A DNA stretch of 42,013 nucleotides, from NCBI GenBank assembly GCA_017518225.1, contig JAFWVV010000002.1, forward strand, positions 1 to 42,013. Direction: 5' to 3'. Below, piece after piece: positions 14,833 through 24,231 of this stretch. A model generated the notes under the pieces. It had not been told where the DNA came from, made no database searches, and saw only the letters and a list, made by a program, of their open reading frames with translations. Within the stretch, counting starts at the first letter, position 1; every line of letters begins with the position of its first letter. The stretch comes from Oscillospiraceae bacterium. Lineage in GTDB: Bacteria; Bacillota; Clostridia; Oscillospirales; Oscillospiraceae. A program made the translations under genes and the position numbers.

Positions 14833-17157
14833 ATGTCTGCTTTGACGGAAAACCGGGCTGCGGGCGGCCCGAGCCGCCAGCTTTTGCGGCGCATTTTATG
14901 CCTGATGCTGATCATTGGCATCCTGGGCTTTCCTGTTCTGATTTGGCGGCTGTACCGTCTTCAGATCACAGATCACGCTTATTATGAGCAGTTGGCTCTG
15001 GCGCAACAACTGCGCGAAGCGCCGACGGCGCTCTCGCGCGGGCGGATTTTTGACAGCCGGGGAAGACAATTGGCCGTGAGCGCCTCGGTTGACAACGTCT
15101 ATGTCAGCCCGGCGGAGATTGAGCAATACGGAGAAAGTCGGGAACTGATTGCAAAAGGGCTTGCAGAGATCCTTGATTTGGATTATGATAATATATTGGA
15201 TAAAACAGGACAGACAGGCTCCTGGTACGTGACGGTCAAGCGCAAGATCGAATGGGAAGAGGCACAGGCTGTTCGGCGCTTTAAAAGCGACAACAAGCTT
15301 CAGGGCATTCACCTGGAGCCGGACAGCAAGCGCTACTATCCTTTCTCCGGTCTGGCCTGCCACGTGATTGGCTTCGTTGGTATGGATCACACGGGGCTGG
15401 AGGGCGTCGAAGCGCGCTATGATGCGCTGCTTTCCGGCAGCGCAGGCAGAACGCTGCGCCTGACGAACGCCTATGGGGCGGATTTGCTGCTGCAGCAGTA
15501 CGAGCAGTATGATCCCGGGGAAGACGGCTGCGATCTTGTTTTAACCTTGGATGCGAGCATCCAGTACTACGTGGAAAAGCATCTGAAGCAGGCGATCATC
15601 GACTACGATATCCAAAACGGCGCCGGAGCGATTGCCATGGACGTCAATAGCGGCGCGATTTTGGCGATGGCCTCGATCGACGGCTATGATCTCAATGATT
15701 TTCTTGCCGTCAGCGAGCGCGCGCAGGCTGTGGTGGACGCGGCGGCTACGCCCGAGGAGGCGGAGGCGCTGCTGCGACAGTTTCAGCAGCGGCAATGGCG
15801 CAACAAGGCGCTGTCCGACACCTATGAGCCCGGATCAACCTTTAAAATCATTACTCTGGCGATGGCGCTGGAAAGCGGCGCTGCGCACATAAACGACAGC
15901 TTTTACTGCGGCGGAACGGTGAGCGTCACAGGACGCACGAGCCCCATACGCTGCTGGAAGGATGGCGGACATGGCTCGCAGAGCCTGACGCAGGCAGTGC
16001 AGCATTCTTGCAACGCGGCTTTTGTCAATATTGGGCTGCGCGTCGGCGCCGAGCGCTTTTACCGGTATTGCGACGCCTTTGGCTTTCTGAAGCTGACGGA
16101 CAATCCCGACGAAAATCTGACGGCGACAACCGGGATCGACCTTGCGGGGGAAAGCGGCAGTATCTGGTGGAGCGAAAATACTTTTTACTCAAAAAGAAAT
16201 CTTTCACAGCTTGCGGCGGCCTCCTTTGGGCAAACCTTTACCATCACGCCGCTGCAGCTTATTACGGCGGTCAGCGCTTGCGTCAACGGTGGCGAACTGA
16301 TGCAGCCGTATATCGTACAGCGTGTTGTGGATCCGGACGGAACGATCCAAATGGAGCACAGCCCGGAAGTTCGGCGGCGTGTCATCAGTGAGGAGAGCTC
16401 GGAAAAGCTGCGCGTTATCCTTGAGCAGGTGGTCGGCGATCCGAAAGAGGGCACGGGGCGCAACGCGGCAGTCTCCGGCTATCGCATTGGCGGCAAAACC
16501 GGGACCAGCGAAAAGGTGAGTTTTGAGGCTCAGACGGGGCAAAAGCAGTATATCGTTTCGTTCATCGGTTTTGCACCGGCGGACGCGCCTCAGATTGCGA
16601 TCCTTGTATTTTTGGATACCCCGTCCAACGACTCCGGCATCTATATCAGCGGCGGTCAGATGGCTGCGCCTGTCGTGGGACGCATGATGGCAGATATTCT
16701 CCCGTATTTGGGGATAGAGCCGGAAAAGGAAACGAAGGAGACCGGGGCGGATACCGAGGTGCCGGAACTGCGTGGATTAAGCGCGCGCGAAGCGGGGGAG
16801 GCTCTGCAGGAGGCGCAGCTGCGTTACCGCCGGATCGGTGAGGGCGAACGAGTGACTGCCCAATTGCCCGCGCCGGGATTGCATATTGCGCGCGATACGG
16901 AAATTATTTTGTATTTTGACGCGCTCCCCTCGGAAGAATGGGAGCATATGCCGGAGCTGAGCGGCATGAGTTACGCGCAGGCGCGTGATTTGTTGTCCAG
17001 CCTCGGGATATTCATTCAAACATGGAGTCCAACGGACGATAAACAGCTGCAATGTGTTGGCAGCCAAAGCATCCCTGCCGGCGCTGCGGTTGGGCACGGC
17101 AGTGTTGTGCGCGTTGCGCTTGTCAGTACCGACGATGAGATGCTGGGAAGGTATTAA
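14833..17157 (+). CDS. spoVD: Class B penicillin-binding protein with two PASTA domains (FtsI/SpoVD type)
   Basis: This transpeptidase cross-links peptidoglycan at the septum or in the spore cortex. It is 774 aa with a membrane anchor at about 20-41, a dimerisation domain (RGRIFDSRGRQLA), and a transpeptidase domain with all three catalytic motifs: S335TFK, S392CN and K555TG. Two PASTA domains follow (from VPELRGLSAREAGEALQ and MPELSGMSYAQARDLLS). PASTA domains and the neighbouring ftsW/mraY are found for SpoVD and for vegetative FtsI-type PBPs of Clostridia, so whether it acts in division, sporulation or both cannot be decided. GGGAG lies 5' of the ATG. Confidence 0.9.
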   Translation: MSALTENRAAGGPSRQLLRRILCLMLIIGILGFPVLIWRLYRLQITDHAYYEQLALAQQLREAPTALSRGRIFDSRGRQLAVSASVDNVYVSPAEIEQYGESRELIAKGLAEILDLDYDNILDKTGQTGSWYVTVKRKIEWEEAQAVRRFKSDNKLQGIHLEPDSKRYYPFSGLACHVIGFVGMDHTGLEGVEARYDALLSGSAGRTLRLTNAYGADLLLQQYEQYDPGEDGCDLVLTLDASIQYYVEKHLKQAIIDYDIQNGAGAIAMDVNSGAILAMASIDGYDLNDFLAVSERAQAVVDAAATPEEAEALLRQFQQRQWRNKALSDTYEPGSTFKIITLAMALESGAAHINDSFYCGGTVSVTGRTSPIRCWKDGGHGSQSLTQAVQHSCNAAFVNIGLRVGAERFYRYCDAFGFLKLTDNPDENLTATTGIDLAGESGSIWWSENTFYSKRNLSQLAAASFGQTFTITPLQLITAVSACVNGGELMQPYIVQRVVDPDGTIQMEHSPEVRRRVISEESSEKLRVILEQVVGDPKEGTGRNAAVSGYRIGGKTGTSEKVSFEAQTGQKQYIVSFIGFAPADAPQIAILVFLDTPSNDSGIYISGGQMAAPVVGRMMADILPYLGIEPEKETKETGADTEVPELRGLSAREAGEALQEAQLRYRRIGEGERVTAQLPAPGLHIARDTEIILYFDALPSEEWEHMPELSGMSYAQARDLLSSLGIFIQTWSPTDDKQLQCVGSQSIPAGAAVGHGSVVRVALVSTDDEMLGRY

Positions 17158-17163
17158 AACGAT

Positions 17164-18618
17164 ATGAAACTGAGAGAAGTAATCAAGGATTTGGATATTC
17201 TGGGCGGAAGCTGCGACCTCAACACCGAGATCCGCGGCGTATGCTATGACTCGCGCCGTGTGCAGCCGGGAGATCTCTTCGTTGCGGTGCGCGGCTTTGA
17301 GACCGATGGACACCGCTATATCCCGATGGCGCTGGAAAAAGGCGCTGCGGCGGTATTGTGCGAAGAGCTTCAGGCAGAGGGCGCGCCCTGTCTGCTCGTT
17401 GCGGACGGACGGCTGGCGCTGGCGTTGGCGAGTCGCGCTTTTTTCGGCGATCCGGCGGGACGGATGACGGTGATTGGCTTGACCGGTACCAACGGAAAAA
17501 CCACCAGCAGCTATCTCATCAAGCACATGCTGGAGCAGGAGCTTGACGCCAAGGTCGGGCTGATCGGCACCAACGGCATAATGATCGGTGAGACCGTTCT
17601 CCCCTCGGAGCATACCACTCCGGAGAGCTATGAACTGCAAAAGCTCTTTTACGAGATGGCGGAGGCCGGATGCACGCATGTGGTGATGGAGGTCTCCTCC
17701 CATTCGCTTGCGCTGGAGCGCGTGGCGGGTATTCGCTATGCAGTCGGCGTCTACACCAACCTCACGCAGGATCATCTGGATTTTCACGGCACAATGGAGG
17801 AGTATGCCTCTGCCAAGCGCTTACTTTTCCGGCAGTGTTCATGCGCGTGGATCAACGCGGATGACGGCTGGGCCGATTTTATGATGCAGGACGCACCGTG
17901 CCCGATTCGCCGATTCTCCGCCGAACACAATGACGCTGAGCTTGTTGCCAAGGACATTCGCCTTTCAGCGACGGGGGTGCGTTTTGCCGCCGTGACGGAT
18001 GGCGATCTGGCGCTTGCGCGTCTGGCCATTCCGGGCATGTTCTCGGTGCACAATGCGCTGGGAGTGATGGCTGTCGGACTGTCGCTGGGGCTGAGCCTGG
18101 CGCAGTGTGCGCACGCGCTGGAGACTGCCAAGGGCGTCAAAGGGCGCGTGGAGAGTGTGCCGACAGATGGGAATTATGCCATTCTGATCGACTACGCGCA
18201 CACGCCCGACGCGCTGGAGAACGTTCTGAAGACGCTTAAAAGCGTAACGAAAGGACGGTTGATCGCCCTCTTTGGCTGTGGCGGGGATCGTGATCGCGGC
18301 AAGCGCCCACTGATGGGACAGATCGCGGAAAATAACGCCGATCTGTGTATCGTCACCAGCGACAACCCGCGCACGGAGGATCCAGAGGCGATTATCCGGG
18401 ATATTTTGAGCGGTATGAAAGCCCGCCGGGAGACGGTCAAGGTCATCCCGGATCGCGTCGAGGCGATCCATTGGGCGATCGATGCGGCCCGTGACGGCGA
18501 CGTAATCGTGCTGGCCGGCAAGGGGCATGAGGATTATCAGGTGATTGGGAAAACCAAGCAGCACATGGATGAACGGGAAATCGTCGCCGAGTACATAGAG
18601 AGAAGGAAACGAGCATGA
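17164..18618 (+). CDS. murE: UDP-MurNAc-tripeptide synthetase (MurE, meso-DAP type)
   Basis: MurE adds the third stem-peptide residue to UDP-MurNAc-L-Ala-D-Glu. The ATP loop GTNGKTT is at 108-114, and the amino-acid specificity motif DNPR is at 400-403 (SDNPRTEDP), the signature of meso-diaminopimelate-adding enzymes. MEVSSHSL and the Lys-bearing region (YASAKRLLF) are present. Length is 484 aa. It starts 6 nt after the PBP and overlaps mraY by 4 nt (ATGA). murF, its usual next gene, is absent here. Confidence 0.95.
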   Translation: MKLREVIKDLDILGGSCDLNTEIRGVCYDSRRVQPGDLFVAVRGFETDGHRYIPMALEKGAAAVLCEELQAEGAPCLLVADGRLALALASRAFFGDPAGRMTVIGLTGTNGKTTSSYLIKHMLEQELDAKVGLIGTNGIMIGETVLPSEHTTPESYELQKLFYEMAEAGCTHVVMEVSSHSLALERVAGIRYAVGVYTNLTQDHLDFHGTMEEYASAKRLLFRQCSCAWINADDGWADFMMQDAPCPIRRFSAEHNDAELVAKDIRLSATGVRFAAVTDGDLALARLAIPGMFSVHNALGVMAVGLSLGLSLAQCAHALETAKGVKGRVESVPTDGNYAILIDYAHTPDALENVLKTLKSVTKGRLIALFGCGGDRDRGKRPLMGQIAENNADLCIVTSDNPRTEDPEAIIRDILSGMKARRETVKVIPDRVEAIHWAIDAARDGDVIVLAGKGHEDYQVIGKTKQHMDEREIVAEYIERRKRA

Positions 18619-19631
18619 GCATGATTTTAAAGATGAGCGCGGCGTTTGTGATCGCGTTGGTTGTGTCCACTCTGTTTGGGCGGATTTATATTCCCTGGCT
18701 GCACCGGCAGCGCGCGGAACAGCCCATCAAGGGCAACGGCCCGGAGTGGCACAAAAAAACGAAAAAGGGAACGCCGACGATGGGCGGCGTGATGTTCATT
18801 TTTGCCGTGGCTGTAAGCATCCTGACGGTGGGCTTTTCCACCATGATGCAGGGGGAATTTGCACATCTGTTCGTGTTTGTCTTTGCACTGGTCTTTGGCG
18901 CGATTGGACTGCTGGACGACTGGGAGAAGATCAAAAACCGGCAAAATACCGGACTATCCGCCCGCATGAAGTTTCTGCTGCAGTTGGCGGCGGCGCTGGC
19001 CTTTGTTGTTCTGATGCGGAATATCGGCCTGATCAACACCGAATTGTATCTGCCCTGGAATGGCGGTACGCTGCGTTTGCCGGAGTGGCTGTACTTTGTT
19101 TTTGCTGCTTTTGTCATTGTTGGCACGGTCAATGCGGTCAATATCACCGATGGGATTGACGGTCTGGTCAGCGGAACGAGTCTGCCCGTTTGCCTGTTTT
19201 TTGCCTGCCTCACGTTTTCCTGGGGCGAGCGATATCTTGCGCAGGGAATTTTTGCCTCGGCGCTTCTGGGTGGACTGATGGGCTTCTTGGTGTATAATTT
19301 CAACCCCGCCAAAGTCTTTATGGGTGACACGGGCTCGCTGTTTCTCGGCGGGGCGATTGCGGCGCTGGCTTTTGTCTATGACATGCCGCTGATTTTGCTG
19401 TCGATCGGCATTATCTACATTATTGAGACCCTGTCCGACATCATTCAGGTCGGCTACTTCAAACTCAGCCACGGCAAACGCGTCTTTAAGATGGCGCCCT
19501 TCCATCACCATCTGGAGATGGGCGGATGGACGGGAAAAAGGTGGAAAGAAAAGGAGCTGTTTTTCCTCTTTACAGGTATATCTTTGCTGGCTGCGATCAT
19601 ATCCTTTTTATGGGTATATCGGCGCTTTTAA
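18615..19631 (+). CDS. mraY: Phospho-MurNAc-pentapeptide translocase (MraY)
   Basis: MraY transfers phospho-MurNAc-pentapeptide to undecaprenyl phosphate, making lipid I. This 338-aa protein has about ten membrane segments and the conserved cytoplasmic motifs KKGTPTMGG, GLLDDWEKI, NITDGIDGL, FNPAKVFMGDTGSLFLGG and APFHHHLEMGGW. All catalytic Asp/His positions expected in these motifs are visible. It is translationally coupled to murE by the ATGA overlap. Confidence 0.96.
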   Translation: MSMILKMSAAFVIALVVSTLFGRIYIPWLHRQRAEQPIKGNGPEWHKKTKKGTPTMGGVMFIFAVAVSILTVGFSTMMQGEFAHLFVFVFALVFGAIGLLDDWEKIKNRQNTGLSARMKFLLQLAAALAFVVLMRNIGLINTELYLPWNGGTLRLPEWLYFVFAAFVIVGTVNAVNITDGIDGLVSGTSLPVCLFFACLTFSWGERYLAQGIFASALLGGLMGFLVYNFNPAKVFMGDTGSLFLGGAIAALAFVYDMPLILLSIGIIYIIETLSDIIQVGYFKLSHGKRVFKMAPFHHHLEMGGWTGKRWKEKELFFLFTGISLLAAIISFLWVYRRF

Positions 19632-19662
19632 CGTGGCGTAGTAAAGTCGGGGAGGTGGGCGC

Positions 19663-20823
19663 GTGCGTTATGATGAGGCCCGCCTCACCGGCTTTTCACC
19701 TGCAAACAGCCGGACGCAGCGGTCCGGGTTTGACTGGCCGTTTTTCTTGCTTGTCATGAGTTTGCTTTTGATTGGTGTGGTGATGGTTCTTTCGGCGAGC
19801 TATCCGCGCGCCTATTACGACCCGGGCCATGTGACGGGCGGCAATGCCGCTTATTTCTTCGTCCGGCAGCTCTTATTTGCGTTGCTGGGCGTAGGGGCGA
19901 TGTGTGTTGCGTCTGTTTTGCCAATGGGCTTTTACCGCCGTTACGCCTTTCACTTTTTCGCGTTGACCGTCGTGCTGCTGATGCTCGTCCCTCTGGTTGG
20001 TGTGCGCGCCAACGGTGCGCGCCGCTGGTTGGGCGTCGGAGGACTGACGCTGCAGCCCTCCGAGCTTGCCAAGCTTGCCGTCATCCTCAGCTATGCGGTA
20101 CTGATATGCCGTTATCGAGGAAGAATGAAGACCTTTCGCTGGGGCATTCTGCCCTTCGCGGGTCTTCTGGCTTTGCTCGTTGGCCTCCTGGTGCTTGAGC
20201 CGCATTTTTCGGCCTCAATCATCCTGATCGCCATTGCGGGAGCGATGCTCTTTTTGGGCGGCGTGCGGCTCGGATGGTTTGCTGCTGCGCTGACGGCGGC
20301 GCTGGCGGGACTCGGTGTGCTTTTGGCATTTTTTCCTTACGCGTCTACTCGCATCGTTACCTGGCGCGACCCCTTTTCCAGCGCATCCGATGAGGGCTAT
20401 CAGATCGTCCAGTCGCTCTATACCATCGGATCCGGCGGGCTCAGCGGTCTTGGCCTCGGCGGCAGCCGACAGAAGTTTTTGTATCTGCCCGAGGAACATA
20501 ACGACTTTATTTTTTCCGTCGTTTGCGAGGAGCTTGGCTTTCTCGGCGCTTCGCTGATTTTGCTGCTATTCGCTGCTTTGATTTTGCGTGGCTATTGGAT
20601 TTCCCTGCATTGCCGGGAGCGCTTTAGCAGTCTGGTCTGCGCGGGCATCACGACGCTGTTGGCTATCCAGATGTTTTTGAACGTGGCGGTGGTTACCAAC
20701 CTTGTGCCCTGCACCGGTATTTCGCTGCCTTTTTTCAGCTATGGCGGTACGGCGCTTTTGATCCAGCTCGGCGAGATGGGGATTATCCTCAGTGCTTCGC
20801 GTGAGACCTTGATAGCAAAATAG
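19663..20823 (+). CDS. ftsW: SEDS glycosyltransferase FtsW (FtsW/SpoVE)
   Basis: FtsW polymerises lipid II into glycan strands together with its class B PBP. This 386-aa polytopic protein contains SEDS signatures: NGARRWLGVGGLTLQPSELAKLAVI, YQIVQSLYTIGSGGLSGLGLGGSRQK, 'LPEEHNDFIFSVVCEELGF' and 'FFSYGGTALLIQLGEMGI'. The start is GTG 19663 after GGAGGTG. It may be the partner of the PBP at 14833; SpoVE and FtsW cannot be told apart by sequence. murD, commonly between mraY and ftsW, is missing. Confidence 0.93.
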   Translation: MRYDEARLTGFSPANSRTQRSGFDWPFFLLVMSLLLIGVVMVLSASYPRAYYDPGHVTGGNAAYFFVRQLLFALLGVGAMCVASVLPMGFYRRYAFHFFALTVVLLMLVPLVGVRANGARRWLGVGGLTLQPSELAKLAVILSYAVLICRYRGRMKTFRWGILPFAGLLALLVGLLVLEPHFSASIILIAIAGAMLFLGGVRLGWFAAALTAALAGLGVLLAFFPYASTRIVTWRDPFSSASDEGYQIVQSLYTIGSGGLSGLGLGGSRQKFLYLPEEHNDFIFSVVCEELGFLGASLILLLFAALILRGYWISLHCRERFSSLVCAGITTLLAIQMFLNVAVVTNLVPCTGISLPFFSYGGTALLIQLGEMGIILSASRETLIAK

Positions 20824-20841
20824 ACAGAGAGGAACCAAACG

Positions 20842-21969
20842 ATGATGAAATTTGTACTGACTTGCGGCGGAACCGCCGGACATATTAATCCCGCGCTTGC
20901 GGTCTGCGGCCGCTTGAAAGAGCTGTACCCGGACAGCCGGTTTTTGTTCCTTGGCGCAGAAGGGAAGATGGAGATGGAGCTTGTTCCCCGCGCGGGCTAT
21001 GAGATCCGGGCGCTGCCGATCACCAACATCAGCCGCGGCAAAAGTCCAAAGGCGATTGCACACAATCTGAAAACGCTTTGGAACGTCCATGCCTCCCGCG
21101 TTCAGACGCGGAAGATTTTGAAAGATTTTCAGCCGGACGCAGTGATTGGTACCGGAGGCTATGTCTGCTATCCTGTGCTGCGCGAGGCGGCGGCTTTGGG
21201 CATTACGACCCTGCTGCACGAGAGCAATGCCGTCCCGGGGCTTACAACGAGGCTGCTGGAAAAGCATGTCCGTCGCGTGATGGTCGGCTTTGAGGACAGT
21301 CGTGCAGCCTACAGCGATCCGGAGCGCGTCGCCGTGACCGGTACACCTGTGCGTGGCGAGTTCGATCAATGGAGCAAGGAGCAGGCGAAAAAGGAGCTTG
21401 GCCTTGCCGAAAATCAGCCGCTGGTGCTTTCTGTCTGGGGATCTCTCGGTTCGGGACACATGAATGAAATGATTTTGCAGATGATCCCTCTGATGCAGGG
21501 ACAGACGGAGTTTCGCCTGATCCACGCGGTTGGCAGCAGAGACTATGCGGACTTTAGCCAAAAGCTCGAAGAGCGGCAGCTTGACAGCGCTGCGGCGGGG
21601 GTCGAAAACCGCGAATATATCTACGACATGCCGCGCGTGATGGCGGCGGCGGATCTGATTTTGTGCCGTGCCGGCGCGTCTACGCTCTCGGAACTGAATT
21701 ACATGGGAAAGCCCGCGATCTTGATTCCATCGCCAAACGTGACGAACAATCATCAGGAGAAGAATGCCCGCGTACTGGAGCGCGCGGGCGGCGCAAAGGT
21801 CTTGTTGGAGAGCGAATTTGACGCGCAGAGCCTGCTGGATGAAATCCATGCGCTGCTCTCTTCCCCCGAGACGCTGGAGAAAATGTCGGAAGCAATGCGA
21901 TCGCTGGCACAGCGCGACGCAACAGACAAAATCTGCGGAGAGATCCTGGCGCTGATAATGAAAGACTGA
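20842..21969 (+). CDS. murG: UDP-GlcNAc:lipid I N-acetylglucosaminyltransferase (MurG)
   Basis: MurG adds GlcNAc to lipid I to form lipid II on the inner face of the membrane. It has the N-terminal loop CGGTAGHINPALA, GTGGYVCYPV, HESNAVPGLTTRLL, VTGTPVRGEF, and the C-terminal donor site CRAGASTLSELNYMGKPAILIPSPNVTNNHQ. Length is 375 aa. ATG 20842 is immediately followed by a second ATG, and either could be used with GAGAGG upstream. A terminator-like hairpin lies right behind it. Confidence 0.96.
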   Translation: MMKFVLTCGGTAGHINPALAVCGRLKELYPDSRFLFLGAEGKMEMELVPRAGYEIRALPITNISRGKSPKAIAHNLKTLWNVHASRVQTRKILKDFQPDAVIGTGGYVCYPVLREAAALGITTLLHESNAVPGLTTRLLEKHVRRVMVGFEDSRAAYSDPERVAVTGTPVRGEFDQWSKEQAKKELGLAENQPLVLSVWGSLGSGHMNEMILQMIPLMQGQTEFRLIHAVGSRDYADFSQKLEERQLDSAAAGVENREYIYDMPRVMAAADLILCRAGASTLSELNYMGKPAILIPSPNVTNNHQEKNARVLERAGGAKVLLESEFDAQSLLDEIHALLSSPETLEKMSEAMRSLAQRDATDKICGEILALIMKD

Positions 21970-21986
21970 CGGAGAACATCATAAAA

Positions 21987-22033
21987 CCTCTGCGCATAGA
22001 ATGGCTTGATTTCGATGCGCAGGGGGTTTTTTT
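21987..22033 (+). terminator. Terminator-like hairpin whose 3' arm carries the murA ribosome-binding site
   Basis: CCTCTGCGCAT (21987-21997) pairs with ATGCGCAGGGG (22015-22025), an 11-bp stem with one G-U, and is followed by seven T residues (22027-22033). The murA ATG begins at the very next base. The only Shine-Dalgarno-like sequence for murA, AGGGGG, is inside the 3' arm. The same structure could therefore end the murG transcript and mask translation of murA. Confidence 0.8.
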
Positions 22034-23287
22034 ATGGAAATATGGCATGTGCGCGAGACCAAAAGACTGGAAGGCGCCTGCTTTGTGCAGGGCTCCAAGA
22101 ATGCATCCCTGCCGATCCTTGCGGCCTGTATCATCCGTCCTGTCCGGGTGGAACTGAAAAACGTACCGCAGCTGCGGGATGTGGATGCGGCGCTGCGGAT
22201 TCTGCGGCATCTGGGCTGTCTGGCGGAGCAGCGAGGAAACGAGGTCTACATAGACTCCACGGGCTTGACGCGCAGTACCATTCCCCACGCGCTGATGGAG
22301 GAGATGCGCTCGTCGGTTATTTTCATGGGCGCGCTGATTGCACGCTGCGGAGAGGCGCAATTGAGTCTGCCAGGCGGCTGTCAGCTCGGCAAGCGGCCGA
22401 TCGACCTGCATTTGTCCGCCCTTCGTCAGATGGGTGCTCAGATCGAGGAGGATCGGGGCGAGATCTGCTGCGGCAGCGCGCGGCTGCGCGGCTGCCGGAT
22501 CGCGCTGCCCTTTCCCAGCGTCGGCGCGACGGAAAACGCGATGCTTGCCGCCTGTGCTGCCGAGGGAGAGACCGTGATCGAGGGCGCGGCGCGGGAGCCG
22601 GAGATTCTGGCGCTTCAGGATTTTTTGTGCGCGATGGGGGCGAGCGTATCCGGCGCGGGCAGCAATACCATTTGCATTTCCGGCATGGAAAAACGGGAAG
22701 CGCTTTCCTGGCGCATCGTGCCGGATCGCATCGTAGCAGCGACGATCGCATGCGCGGCAGCGGCAACGGGCGGAGACGTCGAGCTGCGGGGAATTGATCC
22801 ACAGCAATTTTCTACCGTTCTCTACTTCCTAAATCAATCGGGTTGTGATATAATACACGGAAAGCGGAGCGTTCGTTTGCTTTCAAGCGGGCGGCTGCGG
22901 GCGGTGGGCGAGGTTATGACGGCGCCGTTTCCGGGCTTTCCGACGGATGCGCAGCCGGTGCTGATGGCTGCAATGCTGAAGGCGCGGGGCGAAACGCGCA
23001 TCATCGAGACAATCTTTGAAAACCGCTACCGCCAGGCGCCGGAGCTTTGCCGGCTCGGCGCGGACATCACGGTCAATGGACGAGTGGCGGAGATCTGGGG
23101 TGTGGAGCGTCTGCACGGTGCGGCGCTTACGGCGACGGATCTGCGCGGCGGCGCCGCAATGATTATTGCCGGACTGTGCGCCGAGGGAGAAACGCTGGTG
23201 TGCGACGAAGGACACATTACCCGCGGCTATGAGGGGCTGGATCGGCGGCTGCGTGCGCTGGGGGCAGATATTTTTCTGGAATACTGA
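22034..23287 (+). CDS. murA: UDP-N-acetylglucosamine 1-carboxyvinyltransferase (MurA)
   Basis: MurA catalyses the first committed step of peptidoglycan synthesis, adding enolpyruvate from PEP to UDP-GlcNAc. Lys22 (QGSKNAS) and the catalytic Cys116 in PGGCQLGKRPIDLHL are present; Cys at this place is the fosfomycin-sensitive form. VGATENAMLAA and the C-terminal ALTATDLRGGAAMIIAGL also match. Length is 417 aa. ATG 22034 directly abuts the terminator T run, and AGGGGG lies 7 nt upstream. It is followed by ftsQ after 21 nt. Confidence 0.93.
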   Translation: MEIWHVRETKRLEGACFVQGSKNASLPILAACIIRPVRVELKNVPQLRDVDAALRILRHLGCLAEQRGNEVYIDSTGLTRSTIPHALMEEMRSSVIFMGALIARCGEAQLSLPGGCQLGKRPIDLHLSALRQMGAQIEEDRGEICCGSARLRGCRIALPFPSVGATENAMLAACAAEGETVIEGAAREPEILALQDFLCAMGASVSGAGSNTICISGMEKREALSWRIVPDRIVAATIACAAAATGGDVELRGIDPQQFSTVLYFLNQSGCDIIHGKRSVRLLSSGRLRAVGEVMTAPFPGFPTDAQPVLMAAMLKARGETRIIETIFENRYRQAPELCRLGADITVNGRVAEIWGVERLHGAALTATDLRGGAAMIIAGLCAEGETLVCDEGHITRGYEGLDRRLRALGADIFLEY

Positions 23288-23308
23288 TACGAAAGGATCA
23301 AATAAGCT

Positions 23309-24088
23309 ATGGCGACCTATTCATCGGCTTTGCCGCCGGAGAGCAAGCATGGAGAATATATGAAACCCAGACGCCGCGGCGGCGTCGGCAGTCTGGTAAG
23401 CTTTTTGGCCGTTGTTGTCGGCATCATCTTCGTTTTGAGCGTACTGCTGCGTGTCAACGAGATCCGTGTGGAAGGCAATGAGCACTATACGCCGCAGGAG
23501 ATTATCAATGCCACCGGCTTGGAGACCGGAGACAATATTTTCTTCTTCGATAAGTTTTCAACCATCAGCCGTGCCTACACCAAGCTTCCCTATCTGGAGG
23601 AGGTGACGGTGGAGCGCCGCCTGCCGGGAACCTTGACGATCCGCGTGGTGGAAAGCCGTGCGCTGGCCTATCTCGCTGTCGGCGATGAGGAGTGGACGAT
23701 TGACCGCGGCTGTAAGATCCTCGGCAAGGCCGTGGAGGGCGAGACGGAGGAACTCATTCCGATCTACGGCGTTAAACCGGGTACGCTGATGATTGGCGAG
23801 CGCCTGCAGCGCGCCGACGGCATAGAAGAGCGCGTGGACTATCTGGCGGATCTCCTGTATGAGATCGAGGAGCGGGGCATGGCTTCTGACGTACACGGCA
23901 TTGATTTTTCCGACACCATGAGCGTCAGCTTCAAATATAAGGACAAATATCAGGTCAGGATCGGCGGCAGCGAGCAGCTCGATCATAAATTTGCGATGCT
24001 GATGTATGTGCTGACCCAGGTGAAGGAGGGCGATGTGGGTACCATTGACGTCTCAAACGGCAATTCTGCCCGCTTTATCCCGAACTAA
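23309..24088 (+). CDS. ftsQ: Cell-division protein FtsQ/DivIB
   Basis: This is a bitopic protein of 259 aa with a short basic cytoplasmic tail, a transmembrane helix at about 28-48 (SLVSFLAVVVGIIFVLSVLL) and a POTRA domain beginning 'VNEIRVEGNEHYTPQEIINATGL'. A beta-domain follows, with VTVERRLPGTLTIRVVE. FtsQ/DivIB joins FtsL and FtsB/DivIC in the divisome. The ATG at 23309 has AAGGA 11 nt upstream; a second in-frame ATG (residue 18) is possible. Confidence 0.88.
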   Translation: MATYSSALPPESKHGEYMKPRRRGGVGSLVSFLAVVVGIIFVLSVLLRVNEIRVEGNEHYTPQEIINATGLETGDNIFFFDKFSTISRAYTKLPYLEEVTVERRLPGTLTIRVVESRALAYLAVGDEEWTIDRGCKILGKAVEGETEELIPIYGVKPGTLMIGERLQRADGIEERVDYLADLLYEIEERGMASDVHGIDFSDTMSVSFKYKDKYQVRIGGSEQLDHKFAMLMYVLTQVKEGDVGTIDVSNGNSARFIPN

Positions 24089-24133
24089 TTTACAAAATCA
24101 TTACAAAATTAGTCGCGAAAAGCAAAAAATATA

Positions 24134-24162
24134 TTGACCGAATGAAAAAAATGTAATAAAAT
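24134..24162 (+). promoter_or_regulatory. SigA promoter of ftsZ
   Basis: TTGACC (24134-24139) and TAAAAT (24157-24162) are 17 nt apart in the AT-rich 143-bp gap upstream of ftsZ. This is the most AT-rich stretch in this part of the window and implies that ftsZ can be expressed independently of the rest of the cluster. Confidence 0.7.
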
Positions 24163-24231
24163 ATGGGGTAGCAAATCAAATTGTACTATTCACATGCATT
24201 GTGGGGATACTATACATAGGGAGGCAAAAAG

